Assembly (NCBI GenBank): GCA_905203765.1
Contig: CAJKXC010000036.1
Location: 1-24,789 of the forward strand
Length of the DNA: 24,789 nucleotides
Direction of reading: 5' to 3'
Source: an uncultured Bacteroides sp.
Lineage (GTDB): Bacteria > Bacteroidota > Bacteroidia > Bacteroidales > Bacteroidaceae
Part shown: one piece after another, positions 15,593-23,540 of the stretch
Layout of the letters: each line of letters opens with the position of its first letter
Position numbering within the stretch: the stretch's first letter is position 1
Position numbers and translations under genes: made by a program
The notes under the pieces: model-generated
Told to the model about the DNA's origin: nothing
Seen by the model: only the letters and a program-made list of their open reading frames with translations
The model's database searches: none

Positions 15593-16656
15593 AATGTCAA
15601 GTGTAAATTTACTTTGTAACTAACTTCGGTTTCTTCCACCTCCAGCGTATGCTTGCCCGGATACAGCAATTCCAGGCGGCGTTTTATGTTCTTCAATCCC
15701 AAGCCGCCTACTTTGGGCTTGTCCTCCTCCGATTGCCGCACCGGTTTGGAGTTGATGCACTGAAAGGTCAGTTCATTTTTCCATACCCTGAAAGAAAGGT
15801 GCACGTAAGATTCGTTCTCACTGTCGGGGTTGTGCTTTACGGCATTCTCCACGAAGGGGATGAACAGGAGAGGGGGTAAAGACACCTTTTCTATCTCCCC
15901 TTCTTTGGATAGGGTATATTCAAACTTATCCCGCCTTATCTTCTCCAGATTGAGGAAGTCATTCAGGAAATGAATATCCGAACTTAGCAACACCCGGTCT
16001 TCCGAACTGTTGTTTATCTGATAGCGCAGCAGGTCTTCCAGCTTGAACAAAAGCTGTGACGCCTCACCCGGGTTCTTCTTAATAAGCACATTGGCATTGT
16101 TGAGCATATTGAAAAGGAAGTGCGGGTTTATTTGTCGTTTCAGATGCTTCAACTCCGATTGCAGCGTGGTAGATTCCAGTTCGCTGATGCGCTGGGAGTA
16201 ATTAATCCAGTGGCGCAATAATAATAAAGTCGATGTGCCTACAATCATCAACCCTATCGAGAAAGTCGATGAAGTTAGGTTCAAAGCAATGAGGTAAATG
16301 TAATTGAGTTCTTGTATTCCTTTGAAGCTATACAGCGTTGCTTGCAGTACGGTTATCCCTAACAGTGTAAAGAGAATCAATCCTGCTACTCCTATCAGAT
16401 ACTTTGGGTACTTCTCCTTCTCTAGATAGCGGGGTGTCAGTACATAGAGGTTGAAGTAGATAACGCTGTTGACGAGCAAGTAATAGCAAAACCAGGCTAT
16501 GACGGCGGTGGTGTCTCGGGAAAGCTGTGATTCTCCGTCCAGAGATATATTGATGGTCAGTGCCAGTATGACCAACTGCAACAAGATGTGCCTGCAAATC
16601 CTGTAACGGGGATTTTGCAGAAAGCCGGGTATTATATTCTTATCTATATCAGTCAT
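15589..16656 (-). CDS. LytS-like sensor histidine kinase (active form)
   Basis: A 355-residue inner-membrane kinase. Four hydrophobic segments at about 24-38, 50-72, 88-110 and 120-148 form the N-terminal membrane part. The His_kinase (PF06580-type) domain follows: LKRQINPHFLFNMLN with His179, then the N-box FVENAVKH with Asn271, and the G-box GGLGL (317-321). All three are intact, so it should autophosphorylate. The start was placed at the ATG at 16656 (MTDIDKN); a longer reading would run into the upstream gene. It overlaps the regulator by 4 bp. No extracellular sensor domain is obvious, so the signal may be passed by a membrane partner. Confidence 0.92.
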   Translation of the reverse strand: MTDIDKNIIPGFLQNPRYRICRHILLQLVILALTINISLDGESQLSRDTTAVIAWFCYYLLVNSVIYFNLYVLTPRYLEKEKYPKYLIGVAGLILFTLLGITVLQATLYSFKGIQELNYIYLIALNLTSSTFSIGLMIVGTSTLLLLRHWINYSQRISELESTTLQSELKHLKRQINPHFLFNMLNNANVLIKKNPGEASQLLFKLEDLLRYQINNSSEDRVLLSSDIHFLNDFLNLEKIRRDKFEYTLSKEGEIEKVSLPPLLFIPFVENAVKHNPDSENESYVHLSFRVWKNELTFQCINSKPVRQSEEDKPKVGGLGLKNIKRRLELLYPGKHTLEVEETEVSYKVNLHLTL

Positions 16657-16664
16657 CTGTCCGT

Positions 16665-17717
16665 TTATATTTCTAAATTCAATGTCACCTCTTTGCCGGT
16701 CACCGTCAGGGTATGCCGGTTGCCGTACAAGAGGTCGAGCCGCTTGCTTATCTTCGAGAAGTCCATGTCGAAGAATACCTCTTCCGGTTCGTACCGGCAA
16801 CAGAAAGTGACTGCATTGTCCGTAGTCTCAAAGCGTATCGTTATGTCAGCCTGCTTGTCCGCTTCATAAACTTTGCCGATAGCCGCTTGTACAAAGGAGA
16901 TAAACAGCAATGGAGAAACCAGTATATGTGAGCATCCCTTGTCTGCCCGGATCTCGAACCCGAACTTCCCGGAATACATCTGTTCCAGCGTAAGGTAGTT
17001 GTGCAGGAACTTTATCTCCGCACTAAGCAGCACCCTTTCCCTGTTGCAGTCGTACAACTGGTATCTTAGTAGCTGGCTCAGTTTGATAAGCATATCCGAA
17101 GCCTCTTCGGGGCGTTGCGATGCCAGTACTCCGGTGCGGTTCAGTATGCTGAACAGCAGGCGGGGATTCACCTGCTCTTTCAGTTGTTCCACCTCCGAGT
17201 GCATATGCAGTTTTTCCAGTTGGTTCATCTTCCGGTTATTCAGGAGCCAGTGCTTCAGCAGCACCGTCATACTTATGCCCGATACGCAAAGCAGCACCAG
17301 GGCAAAAGAAGATATGATGGTGATGATTATTCTCGGCATCGTATAGAATCCGTCCAGTATATCGAGGCGCACAAGTACGGCACGCTCTTCCACCGTTTGG
17401 ATGAGAACCAGCAGCATGATAGTGGCAGACAGGTAGATGACGTAGCGTATATACTTGTTCTTCAGCAAGTAGCGGGGAAGCAATACCCACAGGTTGAAAT
17501 AGCAGGCAGCCAGATATGTGATGAATATAAAGACAGCCTGGAAGTATATTCTATATTCCAATGCATCCATGCCATCCCTCATTGTCATGAAGGACTGATT
17601 GAGCGCCGTAATCACCATGATGAAAACCAGCAAGAGATGCCTTGCCATTCTGTATTCGGGGGCAATCAGGAACTTTCGCGGGAAAGAGGGGGAACTTATT
17701 TTGTTTAAGTTGTCCAT
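16665..17717 (-). CDS. Degenerate LytS-like histidine kinase (pseudokinase)
   Basis: A 350-residue protein with the same plan as the kinase after it: four hydrophobic segments at about 26-43, 56-80, 88-106 and 127-155, then a His_kinase-like region. The phospho-acceptor box reads LKEQVNPRLLFSILN, with Arg186 where the kinase has His. The N-box reads FVQAAIGK (275-282), replacing Glu, Asn and the final His of FVENAVKH. No glycine-rich G-box is seen in the final 40 residues. It should bind neither ATP normally nor accept phosphate, yet the frame is open and full length, so it is probably a partner or regulator rather than a decayed gene. It lies 8 bp before the active kinase. Confidence 0.88.
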   Translation of the reverse strand: MDNLNKISSPSFPRKFLIAPEYRMARHLLLVFIMVITALNQSFMTMRDGMDALEYRIYFQAVFIFITYLAACYFNLWVLLPRYLLKNKYIRYVIYLSATIMLLVLIQTVEERAVLVRLDILDGFYTMPRIIITIISSFALVLLCVSGISMTVLLKHWLLNNRKMNQLEKLHMHSEVEQLKEQVNPRLLFSILNRTGVLASQRPEEASDMLIKLSQLLRYQLYDCNRERVLLSAEIKFLHNYLTLEQMYSGKFGFEIRADKGCSHILVSPLLFISFVQAAIGKVYEADKQADITIRFETTDNAVTFCCRYEPEEVFFDMDFSKISKRLDLLYGNRHTLTVTGKEVTLNLEI

Positions 17718-17734
17718 ATCATATCTTTAGATGC

Positions 17735-17766
17735 CAAAAGTAATGCTTTTATCTTTAAAACTCAAC
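17735..17766 (-). promoter_or_regulatory. Internal promoter for the pseudokinase, kinase and regulator genes
   Basis: In the 37-bp gap after the receptor gene, minus strand TACTTTTG (17735-17742) matches the -7 box perfectly. GTTG at 17763-17766 gives a 20-bp spacer and lies in the end of the receptor gene. The ATG of the pseudokinase is 18 bp from the -7 box, so the leader would be very short. Confidence 0.6.
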
Positions 17767-20148
17767 CTTATAATAGATATTAGGCAGGGACATGGCGAAT
17801 CTGTTCGGTTCTATCTTCCCTGTTTTTAGGTTATACTCATGCCCGGCATACTCTTTATAGTTCGTGGCATTGAGCAGCTTCACGGCAAACTCGTGCGTGC
17901 ACTTCTTCTTGTTCATCTTGTAGCTGAGGGAGAAGTTCGTCAGGAAGATGGGTGAGAACTGTTGGCTGTATGCCCTTGTTTCATCGTATTGCACTTCTTT
18001 GTCGGGATGCTCCAATGTTGCCGCTTCGTCTATCGGAGAATATCTGTCTCCTCCTTGCAAGGTGAGTTTGGCGTTCACGCTCAGTATGTTTTGCTTGTTA
18101 CGCCCCATCATCCATTCTTTTCCGCCCAGCAGATTGAGGATGTAATGACGGTTGAACTTGGTGTTGTGCCACACCTTGTCGCCACCACAGTAGCGGGAGT
18201 CGAACAGTGAGCCGGTGAACATATAGTAATACCCCCGGCTGAGGTATTTCTCCAAAGTCACGTCTACCCCGATATTCCTTCCTTTGCCTTTGTTCACCAG
18301 GGCATCTTCCACATAGAAGTCCTCACGGTTCAGTACGGAATAGGAGTCGCCTGCCCTGACGGGAACGTCGAACAACGTCTGGAAGTATGGCTCTATCTTC
18401 AGCAGCAGTTCGTCGGAAATCTTGTAGTCGAAGGTCAGCATAAAGTGGTTGGCTTTGGTGAAGTCCAGGTCTTTGTTTACTAGCGCGTCGCCGGTCTGCG
18501 GCGTTTGGGTGTAGTATACGTCCATCTTTTCCATACGGCTGTGCATACCGTAGGCAAGGGCGAACGAGGTCTTGGCAGTGGCCTGCCACTTCATCCCGAT
18601 GCGGGGTTCCAGTGTCCAGTGTTTGTTCAGTGTCAGTACCTGGGTGTTCAGTCCCAGGTTCAAGGTGAAGTTGTTCCCTATGCCGATGGAGTTGCTGGTG
18701 TATGCCGAGAACAGGCTTGTGCTGCCGTCTCCCATAGAGATAACATCCAGGGGAGTGGCGACGAACGGCGCAAGATTCATCTTCATATCATAGAACATCT
18801 GCGTGAAGCTGGCTCCCGTCTTGTTGGTGAACCGTGCACTGAACTTATGATTGTAGGAAGTGGTGAATACCAGGTTCGTGTTCTCCCTGCTCATGTCCAG
18901 GTAGGGGGTGGAGTTGAGGTCGGTGTCGAACATGTCGATGGAAGCGGTGCTCTTGAAGTAAGTGGTGGCGAGGGTGGTCTTCAGCAACCCGTTCTCTCCG
19001 ATGAAGTAGCGGTGGCTTATTCCGCCCGCTGCCATATACTGGTCGGTCTTGGAGTCCGAGCCATCGCCCAGGTATTCCCATTTGCTGATGTCTTTCTCCA
19101 GGTCGCTGCCGTATTTGTCGATGAGGCTTGTTCCCCAAATGGAGAAAGTGCCCAGCCGGCGGGTGGGGAAGTTGAACTTGAAGTTCAGGTCCTGGTAGTC
19201 GAAAGCACCTCCCAGATCCACCATATTGAGGTGGGCGAGCAGCCCGGTGGCGGAGTAACGGTAATTGACGATATAAGATGCGTTGTGCTTCTTGCTCAAG
19301 GGGCCTTCCGAGGCAATGTCTATGCCGAGTATCCCTGCCTGGATGGTATTTTCCACCTTCCGGTTGTTGCCGTTTCTCAGTTTCATGTCGAATACGCCCG
19401 ATACGGCATTGCCGTACTCGGCGGGGAAGGCTCCGGTGAAGAAGTCCGAGTTGCCCAGTACATGGTTGCTCAGGGAAGACAATATGCCGCCTCCCAGCGT
19501 GGCGATGTCCGCGTAGTGGTTGGGGTTGGGAATCTCGACGTCTTCGAGCCGCCATTGCAGCAGATGGGGAGCATTGCCATGAATGGAAATGCCGTTGTGT
19601 GACACGCCGGCCGATATTCCGGCAAAGGAACTTGCCAACCGTGCCGGGTCGTCCATTCCTCCGGCATAGCGCGAGGCCTCTTCTACGCTGAACATACGTG
19701 CTCCCGTTAGTGCCATTTTATTAAGCGCCTGTTCCTTGTTGACTTGGGGGCGCACTACTACTTCGTTCAGCTCCTGTGCATTCTCGGTCATGGCTATCTC
19801 CAGGAAAACCTCTTTGGCGGAAGACACCAGCACTTCGCGTACAAGGCTGGGTTCATAGCCTATGAAAGTTGCCTTCACATTGTGGCGCCCCAGGGAGATG
19901 CCTTTCAGTACGAAGTTTCCGATGCTGTCTGTGATGGTACCCCGGTCGGGAGTATCTTCCAGTTGGATGGTAGCGTAGGCAATGGGGATGCCCGATGCCT
20001 TGTCTGTGACGGTGCCTCTGATGTTCTGTGTCAGGTGCTGGGCGGAAATGGAAAGGCAGAAACCTGTCATCAATAAACAGATTCCTGCTCTTCCCGGAAT
20101 GGAGCGTTGCAACTTGCGTGCCGCTTCCTTTACTTTGGTTATGTTCAT
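17755..20148 (-). CDS. TonB-dependent receptor with carboxypeptidase-regulatory-like domain
   Basis: A 797-residue outer-membrane protein. A signal peptide ends near residue 37 (SISAQ). A carboxypeptidase-regulatory-like domain spans about 42-120 (RGTVTDKASGIPIAYATIQL). The plug domain runs about 150-260 and includes WRLEDVEIPNPNH and AFPAEYGNAVSGVFDM. The remainder is the beta barrel, ending in a terminal Phe (YYKVEF), a typical barrel-assembly signal. It is shorter than SusC proteins (about 1000 residues) and has no SusD partner beside it. No sigma-regulator (STN) domain is seen. The substrate is unknown. It is first in a row with the kinase-like pair and LytTR regulator, 37 bp before the next gene. 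Confidence 0.93.
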   Translation of the reverse strand: MNITKVKEAARKLQRSIPGRAGICLLMTGFCLSISAQHLTQNIRGTVTDKASGIPIAYATIQLEDTPDRGTITDSIGNFVLKGISLGRHNVKATFIGYEPSLVREVLVSSAKEVFLEIAMTENAQELNEVVVRPQVNKEQALNKMALTGARMFSVEEASRYAGGMDDPARLASSFAGISAGVSHNGISIHGNAPHLLQWRLEDVEIPNPNHYADIATLGGGILSSLSNHVLGNSDFFTGAFPAEYGNAVSGVFDMKLRNGNNRKVENTIQAGILGIDIASEGPLSKKHNASYIVNYRYSATGLLAHLNMVDLGGAFDYQDLNFKFNFPTRRLGTFSIWGTSLIDKYGSDLEKDISKWEYLGDGSDSKTDQYMAAGGISHRYFIGENGLLKTTLATTYFKSTASIDMFDTDLNSTPYLDMSRENTNLVFTTSYNHKFSARFTNKTGASFTQMFYDMKMNLAPFVATPLDVISMGDGSTSLFSAYTSNSIGIGNNFTLNLGLNTQVLTLNKHWTLEPRIGMKWQATAKTSFALAYGMHSRMEKMDVYYTQTPQTGDALVNKDLDFTKANHFMLTFDYKISDELLLKIEPYFQTLFDVPVRAGDSYSVLNREDFYVEDALVNKGKGRNIGVDVTLEKYLSRGYYYMFTGSLFDSRYCGGDKVWHNTKFNRHYILNLLGGKEWMMGRNKQNILSVNAKLTLQGGDRYSPIDEAATLEHPDKEVQYDETRAYSQQFSPIFLTNFSLSYKMNKKKCTHEFAVKLLNATNYKEYAGHEYNLKTGKIEPNRFAMSLPNIYYKVEF

Positions 20149-20173
20149 ATCTACTTTAGTTTTTAATGATGGG

Positions 20174-20181
20174 CAAAAGTA
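20174..20181 (-). promoter_or_regulatory. -7 box of the receptor gene
   Basis: Perfect TACTTTTG on the minus strand, about 26 bp before the ATG. The -33 position (20202-20205) reads CCGG, not TTTG, so an activator is probably needed. Confidence 0.6.
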
Positions 20182-20206
20182 GATATAGTAGCCGGATGCT
20201 ACCGGT

Positions 20207-20254
20207 TTTGTAGACCAAAGCGGGTGGTTTGTATATCAAACCTGCAATATTGCA
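20207..20254. promoter_or_regulatory. Paired dyads upstream of the receptor gene, probable LytTR operator
   Basis: TTTGTAGACCAAA (20207-20219) and TTTGTATATCAAA (20228-20240) are near-identical sites 21 bp apart, two turns of the helix. The second is the core of the perfect dyad GGTTTGTATATCAAACC (20226-20242). A separate perfect palindrome TGCAATATTGCA follows at 20243-20254. The proximal site lies 25 bp upstream of the -7 box, where an activator would replace the missing -33 contact. Confidence 0.55.
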
Positions 20255-20261
20255 ATCTTAA

Positions 20262-21635
20262 TTATTCATTGAACCAATCAATCTTCTTGGAGAAATACAT
20301 CACCAGAGCCAGTATCACAAATAATCCAAGGCTGCCGGCAAGTAGGGCAAAAGTCTCCAACTGGATGAGGATGAATATATAAATATAAAGGATGGCAAGC
20401 AACCCCGTCATGATTATAGCCGGTTTCTTCTTCTTGATAATTCCCAGCATATATCCGCCTACTAAAACAATGGTAAGCAGGGATGCCACCCCATAGGCGG
20501 GGCTGAATCCGATATGCTCGGACATGGATAGCAGAAGGCTATAGAACAGGCAAAGTGCCAATCCCACCAGCAAATACTGCAAAGCATGAATGCGGGTCTT
20601 TTCCATGATTTCCGTGAAGAAGATTACCGTGAAAGTCAGCAAGATGATAAGAATGGCATATTTGGCAGAGCGCAACGATTGCTGATATTGCTCTACAGGT
20701 ATCTTCAAGTTGACACCAAAATTGGAATCTTGTAGGTCTCTGATACTGGCTTCTCTGTAATTGACCATTACTTGTGAGTAGTTCCTGTTCAGGTTCAGTA
20801 CCTGCCATTGGGCCGAGAAGTCCTTTTCTGTTATTTCCCTCTTTTCGGGCAGGAAGTTGCCGTCAAAACTTGGAGTGCCCCAGTTGGCTTTCAGCTTCAC
20901 TTGAGTAGTCTTGCCCAGTGGGGTGAAGTAGATGGATTGGGAACCTTTCAGTTTGATCTTCATCTCATAGGGCAATTTCTTGTTCTCTTTCAAGACGGAT
21001 AGGTCTACAATGGCATGAACACCCATACTCTGAATGCCCCGTCCGTCCATTCCCGGTTCAAACACATAGACGGAATCGTTCAGCGTGATGCTGATTTGTT
21101 CGCTGAGTCCACGCATATCTGTCAGGTTCAGGCATATTGCTGCCCTGCCATATTCAAGCGCTTCCATATCAATATTGTTCTTTCTGAGTTCTTCCGAACT
21201 GAAAGAACCTTTAATGAGCAGTTCCGATTGATATACATTTACTTTATAAATGCCTCTACGGAGAATTTCTGTTTGCAGTTGTCCGTCAACCGATAGTTCG
21301 TCGGGGAAGAGGGTGACGTTTTCCATAATGGTTCTCTTCTTTCCATTATCGTCTTGGGTAATGGGGCATTGCAGGTTGACATAAGGACCTGTGATAGTCT
21401 GTGCCAGACTCCATTTCTGGCTTACTTCGTCGATGGCTTCTGTCTGTGTTCGTCCTCGCTCTGTAATCATGTTCTCGATCATTGCCATTGGGATCAGCAA
21501 TAGCAAAACCAGAAAAGCGATAACCGCTACCTTGATTGATTTTGAGAAGCGTCGCAGGCAACCACCTGCCTGTTTTTCAATCTCACCTAAGTTACCGTTT
21601 GATTTGTCATTCAAATCTTCGTTCAAGCTGTCCAT
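20262..21635 (-). CDS. creD: CreD family inner-membrane protein
   Basis: A 457-residue protein matching the CreD family (E. coli CreD is of similar length). The N-terminus is a charged tail, then one membrane helix (about 35-55, VIAFLVLLLLIPMAMI). A large extracytoplasmic domain of about 270 residues follows, with GPYVNLQCPI early and REITEKDFSAQW late. The C-terminal part has five to six closely spaced membrane helices (about 325-450). CreD is linked to envelope integrity and colicin/beta-lactam responses in proteobacteria; its biochemical role is unknown. Here it is the last gene of a three-gene operon behind a winged-helix regulator, rather than behind CreBC. No terminator was found after it. 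Confidence 0.9.
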   Translation of the reverse strand: MDSLNEDLNDKSNGNLGEIEKQAGGCLRRFSKSIKVAVIAFLVLLLLIPMAMIENMITERGRTQTEAIDEVSQKWSLAQTITGPYVNLQCPITQDDNGKKRTIMENVTLFPDELSVDGQLQTEILRRGIYKVNVYQSELLIKGSFSSEELRKNNIDMEALEYGRAAICLNLTDMRGLSEQISITLNDSVYVFEPGMDGRGIQSMGVHAIVDLSVLKENKKLPYEMKIKLKGSQSIYFTPLGKTTQVKLKANWGTPSFDGNFLPEKREITEKDFSAQWQVLNLNRNYSQVMVNYREASIRDLQDSNFGVNLKIPVEQYQQSLRSAKYAILIILLTFTVIFFTEIMEKTRIHALQYLLVGLALCLFYSLLLSMSEHIGFSPAYGVASLLTIVLVGGYMLGIIKKKKPAIIMTGLLAILYIYIFILIQLETFALLAGSLGLFVILALVMYFSKKIDWFNE

Positions 21636-21687
21636 AGTAGAATAGTATTAAGTATGTAATAAAATAATATAGTTTTGCCTTTTGTTC

Positions 21688-21704
21688 GGCGACATTAAGT
21701 CGCC
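21688..21704 (-). promoter_or_regulatory. Hairpin over the regulator stop codon
   Basis: GGCGAC (21688-21693) and GTCGCC (21699-21704) form a perfect 6-bp stem with a 5-nt loop containing part of the regulator's stop codon TAA (21695-21697). No T run follows, so it is not a standard terminator. It could tune expression of creD relative to the regulator. Confidence 0.4.
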
Positions 21705-21991
21705 TTCAGGAAGTTCTCCAGTGCCTCTATATGGGCCTTGAACGCTGCCTTCCCCTGTGTTGTGGCGTGAAAAGAAGTTTTGGGCTTTCTGCCTACAAAA
21801 CTTTTCTGGCAGACGATGTAGCCAAGTTCTTCCAGAGCCCGCGTATGGCTGGCAAGGTTGCCGTCAGTCAATGAGAGCAATTCCTTCAGCATATTGAAAT
21901 CAGCCTCCTCGTTTACCATTAGCACTGCCATGATGCCCAGACGGACTTTGCTTTCGAATGCCTTATTTATATTTTGAAACGCTTCTATCAT
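21695..21991 (-). CDS. Winged-helix transcriptional regulator (HTH_34 type)
   Basis: A 98-residue single-domain DNA-binding protein. The helix-turn-helix is at about 33-60 (DFNMLKELLSLTDGNLASHTRALEELGYI) and the wing is the basic stretch FVGRKPKTSFHAT (64-76). Size and pattern fit the small MarR/ArsR-like HTH_34 (PF13601) proteins. There is no effector domain and no Cys cluster for metal sensing. Its ATG directly follows the TAG stop of the upstream membrane-protein gene, with no base between, so the two are coupled. It probably regulates this operon, including creD, 59 bp downstream. Confidence 0.88.
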   Translation of the reverse strand: MIEAFQNINKAFESKVRLGIMAVLMVNEEADFNMLKELLSLTDGNLASHTRALEELGYIVCQKSFVGRKPKTSFHATTQGKAAFKAHIEALENFLKAT

Positions 21992-22576
21992 CTATCCTTT
22001 ATTCCTTTCGTATTGCAAATAAAACAACACCCCATACAGGACGTGGAAGCCGCCAAAGCCGATGGTCCAAAACAGCAGTCCATGTCCCTCAAAGAAACAG
22101 TCCAAAATGCCTAAACCGAGAAAGGCATATCCCAACCAAGCTACGTTGGAGTAGGTAAACTTGGATACATTGACTAAAGAAAGTCCATAGAACAGCAGCA
22201 TGACGGATGAAATCAAACCATAAACTTCATGCAGCAGCAATGCTATGCAGAACAATCCTCCCGTCAGTAGTGGAAGGGCAAAGTTCCAGGCAATGCGATA
22301 CGTCAGTTTGCTAAATAACTTCTGTCCCATCTTCTTTGCCTTGTACCAAGACAGAATGCCGGCGGTAATTACAGATGCTGTCAATACGGCTGAGGCTATC
22401 ATTATCAATTCTTCACGCCTGTCCGAGTCCAGTAGATTCCCGGCAACAAAAGCTCCGACCAATGCATATATGCCGGCCAGTACAGCTGTCATTCCACTAA
22501 GAGATACAAATTTGGAGGATTTTTCCATCAACTCCTTTATCTCATTTACTGATTCTAATGCTTTATTCTTATTCAT
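21992..22576 (-). CDS. Six-helix membrane protein of the creD operon, function unknown
   Basis: A 194-residue polytopic membrane protein, not recognised as a named family. About six hydrophobic segments are visible (about 24-46, 57-76, 95-115, 119-140, 144-162 and 167-186) after a charged N-terminal region (NKNKALESVNEIKELMEKSSK). The start was placed at the ATG at 22576; an upstream in-frame extension to 22624 would cross the predicted promoter. It is the first gene of the operon with the winged-helix regulator and creD. Such a small membrane protein beside its regulator may sense or modulate envelope state, but that is only inference. Confidence 0.8.
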   Translation of the reverse strand: MNKNKALESVNEIKELMEKSSKFVSLSGMTAVLAGIYALVGAFVAGNLLDSDRREELIMIASAVLTASVITAGILSWYKAKKMGQKLFSKLTYRIAWNFALPLLTGGLFCIALLLHEVYGLISSVMLLFYGLSLVNVSKFTYSNVAWLGYAFLGLGILDCFFEGHGLLFWTIGFGGFHVLYGVLFYLQYERNKG

Positions 22577-22594
22577 AAAAAGTACTTTGTGATG

Positions 22595-22625
22595 CAAAGT
22601 AAAAGATAATAATCCAAACCACAAA
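22595..22625 (-). promoter_or_regulatory. Promoter of the membrane protein-regulator-creD operon
   Basis: On the minus strand TTTG (22622-22625), a 19-bp spacer and TTACTTTG (22595-22602; one mismatch to TAnnTTTG) precede the ATG at 22576 by about 20 bp. Confidence 0.55.
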
Positions 22626-22672
22626 AGAAAAAGAAGAAAAAGTTAAGAGGAGGACAAATATTTCTATTTTAC

Positions 22673-22713
22673 AAAAAGAGGTGCATCCTCCGGTTTCCCG
22701 TCAGATGCACCTC
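22673..22713 (-). terminator. Terminator of the DUF6266 gene
   Basis: GAGGTGCATC (22678-22687) and GATGCACCTC (22704-22713) form a perfect 10-bp stem around a 16-nt loop. On the minus strand a T5 run follows immediately. It starts about 20 bp after the DUF6266 stop and also isolates the creD operon promoter from read-through. Confidence 0.85.
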
Positions 22714-22732
22714 TCTTTCTTCTATTCAGTTT

Positions 22733-23452
22733 CTATCCCATAGGATTCTCATCCAGATCTCCGTCAGAACCGCCGCTGCCCGAGCCGCCTCCGGGATTGT
22801 CTTCTCCCGAACCGCCACTAAACGCGTCGTTTTTCAAGCATATGCTGTTGGCTACACTTCTGCTGTCGGTGCTGCAAAAACTCAGATAAATGGCAAGCGC
22901 GTCATCGCTCCAGTTTGCCGGCAGTGCCAGTTCTGCCTTGGCTTCGGAGCGCGTAGCGCTATTCGTGGTGTAAACAGCTTCCTTTTTGTTCTTGTTGTAC
23001 GCCAGCAACATAGCGTTATCCGTCGTTTTGGCATCTCCTGTTCCACTGTTGTCCACCCATGCGTAAGAGACTTTGTTGCCCTCTACCGTAGCTGTGGCAT
23101 CCATAGCTGTGGTCAGGTTGCCTCGTGCCACCAATGCCTTGTTGTAGTCGATAGAAGTATTTGCTCCGCATCCGTTTATTGCATTTTTCAAGAGATACGA
23201 CATTGCTGCATTGAAAGCCGACTGATCCTTTGCATAGCTTTGATAACCGATGCGTACAAAAGGTGTGATTGACCTCAGAAAGTCTACTGCCATTGAGAAT
23301 TTGTGTCTTTGGCATAGTTGTTTCTCTGTCTTCGCATCATTGGTACTTACTGCCAATGCTCTCATGTAGTGTGTTGATTTCCAAGTACTGCCTACCACAG
23401 TACCTACCTTGCCTGAGAAGCCTCCCAGGATTCCTTGTTTAATAGATCCCAT
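22733..23452 (-). CDS. DUF6266 family protein
   Basis: A 239-residue protein whose N-terminus (GILGGFSGKVGTVVGSTWK) is characteristic of the DUF6266 family of Bacteroidota, of unknown function. No classical signal peptide is visible. The middle part is polar and probably beta-rich, with no catalytic motif seen. The last 27 residues are low-complexity Gly, Ser, Asp and Asn (FSGGSGEDNPGGGSGSGG and following), a flexible tail. The gene stands alone: strong terminator behind it, a well-formed promoter about 130 bp ahead and a long leader. The assignment rests on pattern memory of the N-terminal motif. Confidence 0.8.
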   Translation of the reverse strand: MGSIKQGILGGFSGKVGTVVGSTWKSTHYMRALAVSTNDAKTEKQLCQRHKFSMAVDFLRSITPFVRIGYQSYAKDQSAFNAAMSYLLKNAINGCGANTSIDYNKALVARGNLTTAMDATATVEGNKVSYAWVDNSGTGDAKTTDNAMLLAYNKNKKEAVYTTNSATRSEAKAELALPANWSDDALAIYLSFCSTDSRSVANSICLKNDAFSGGSGEDNPGGGSGSGGSDGDLDENPMG

Positions 23453-23540
23453 AATTCAAATCTGTTTTAATTAATAAATAAAGTTTGTGTTGTCGATGAA
23501 TAATGCTAAAAGACTTCTGCAGCAATCTCCTCGTGTCGTT

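Noticed and set aside
18505..19602. A 365-codon plus-strand open frame inside the receptor gene
   Set aside because: It is antisense to the plug and barrel of a complete TonB-dependent receptor and is explained by codon bias.
20243..20254. The palindrome TGCAATATTGCA as a terminator of creD
   Set aside because: It has no following T run on the minus strand and lies in the receptor promoter, so a regulatory role is more likely.
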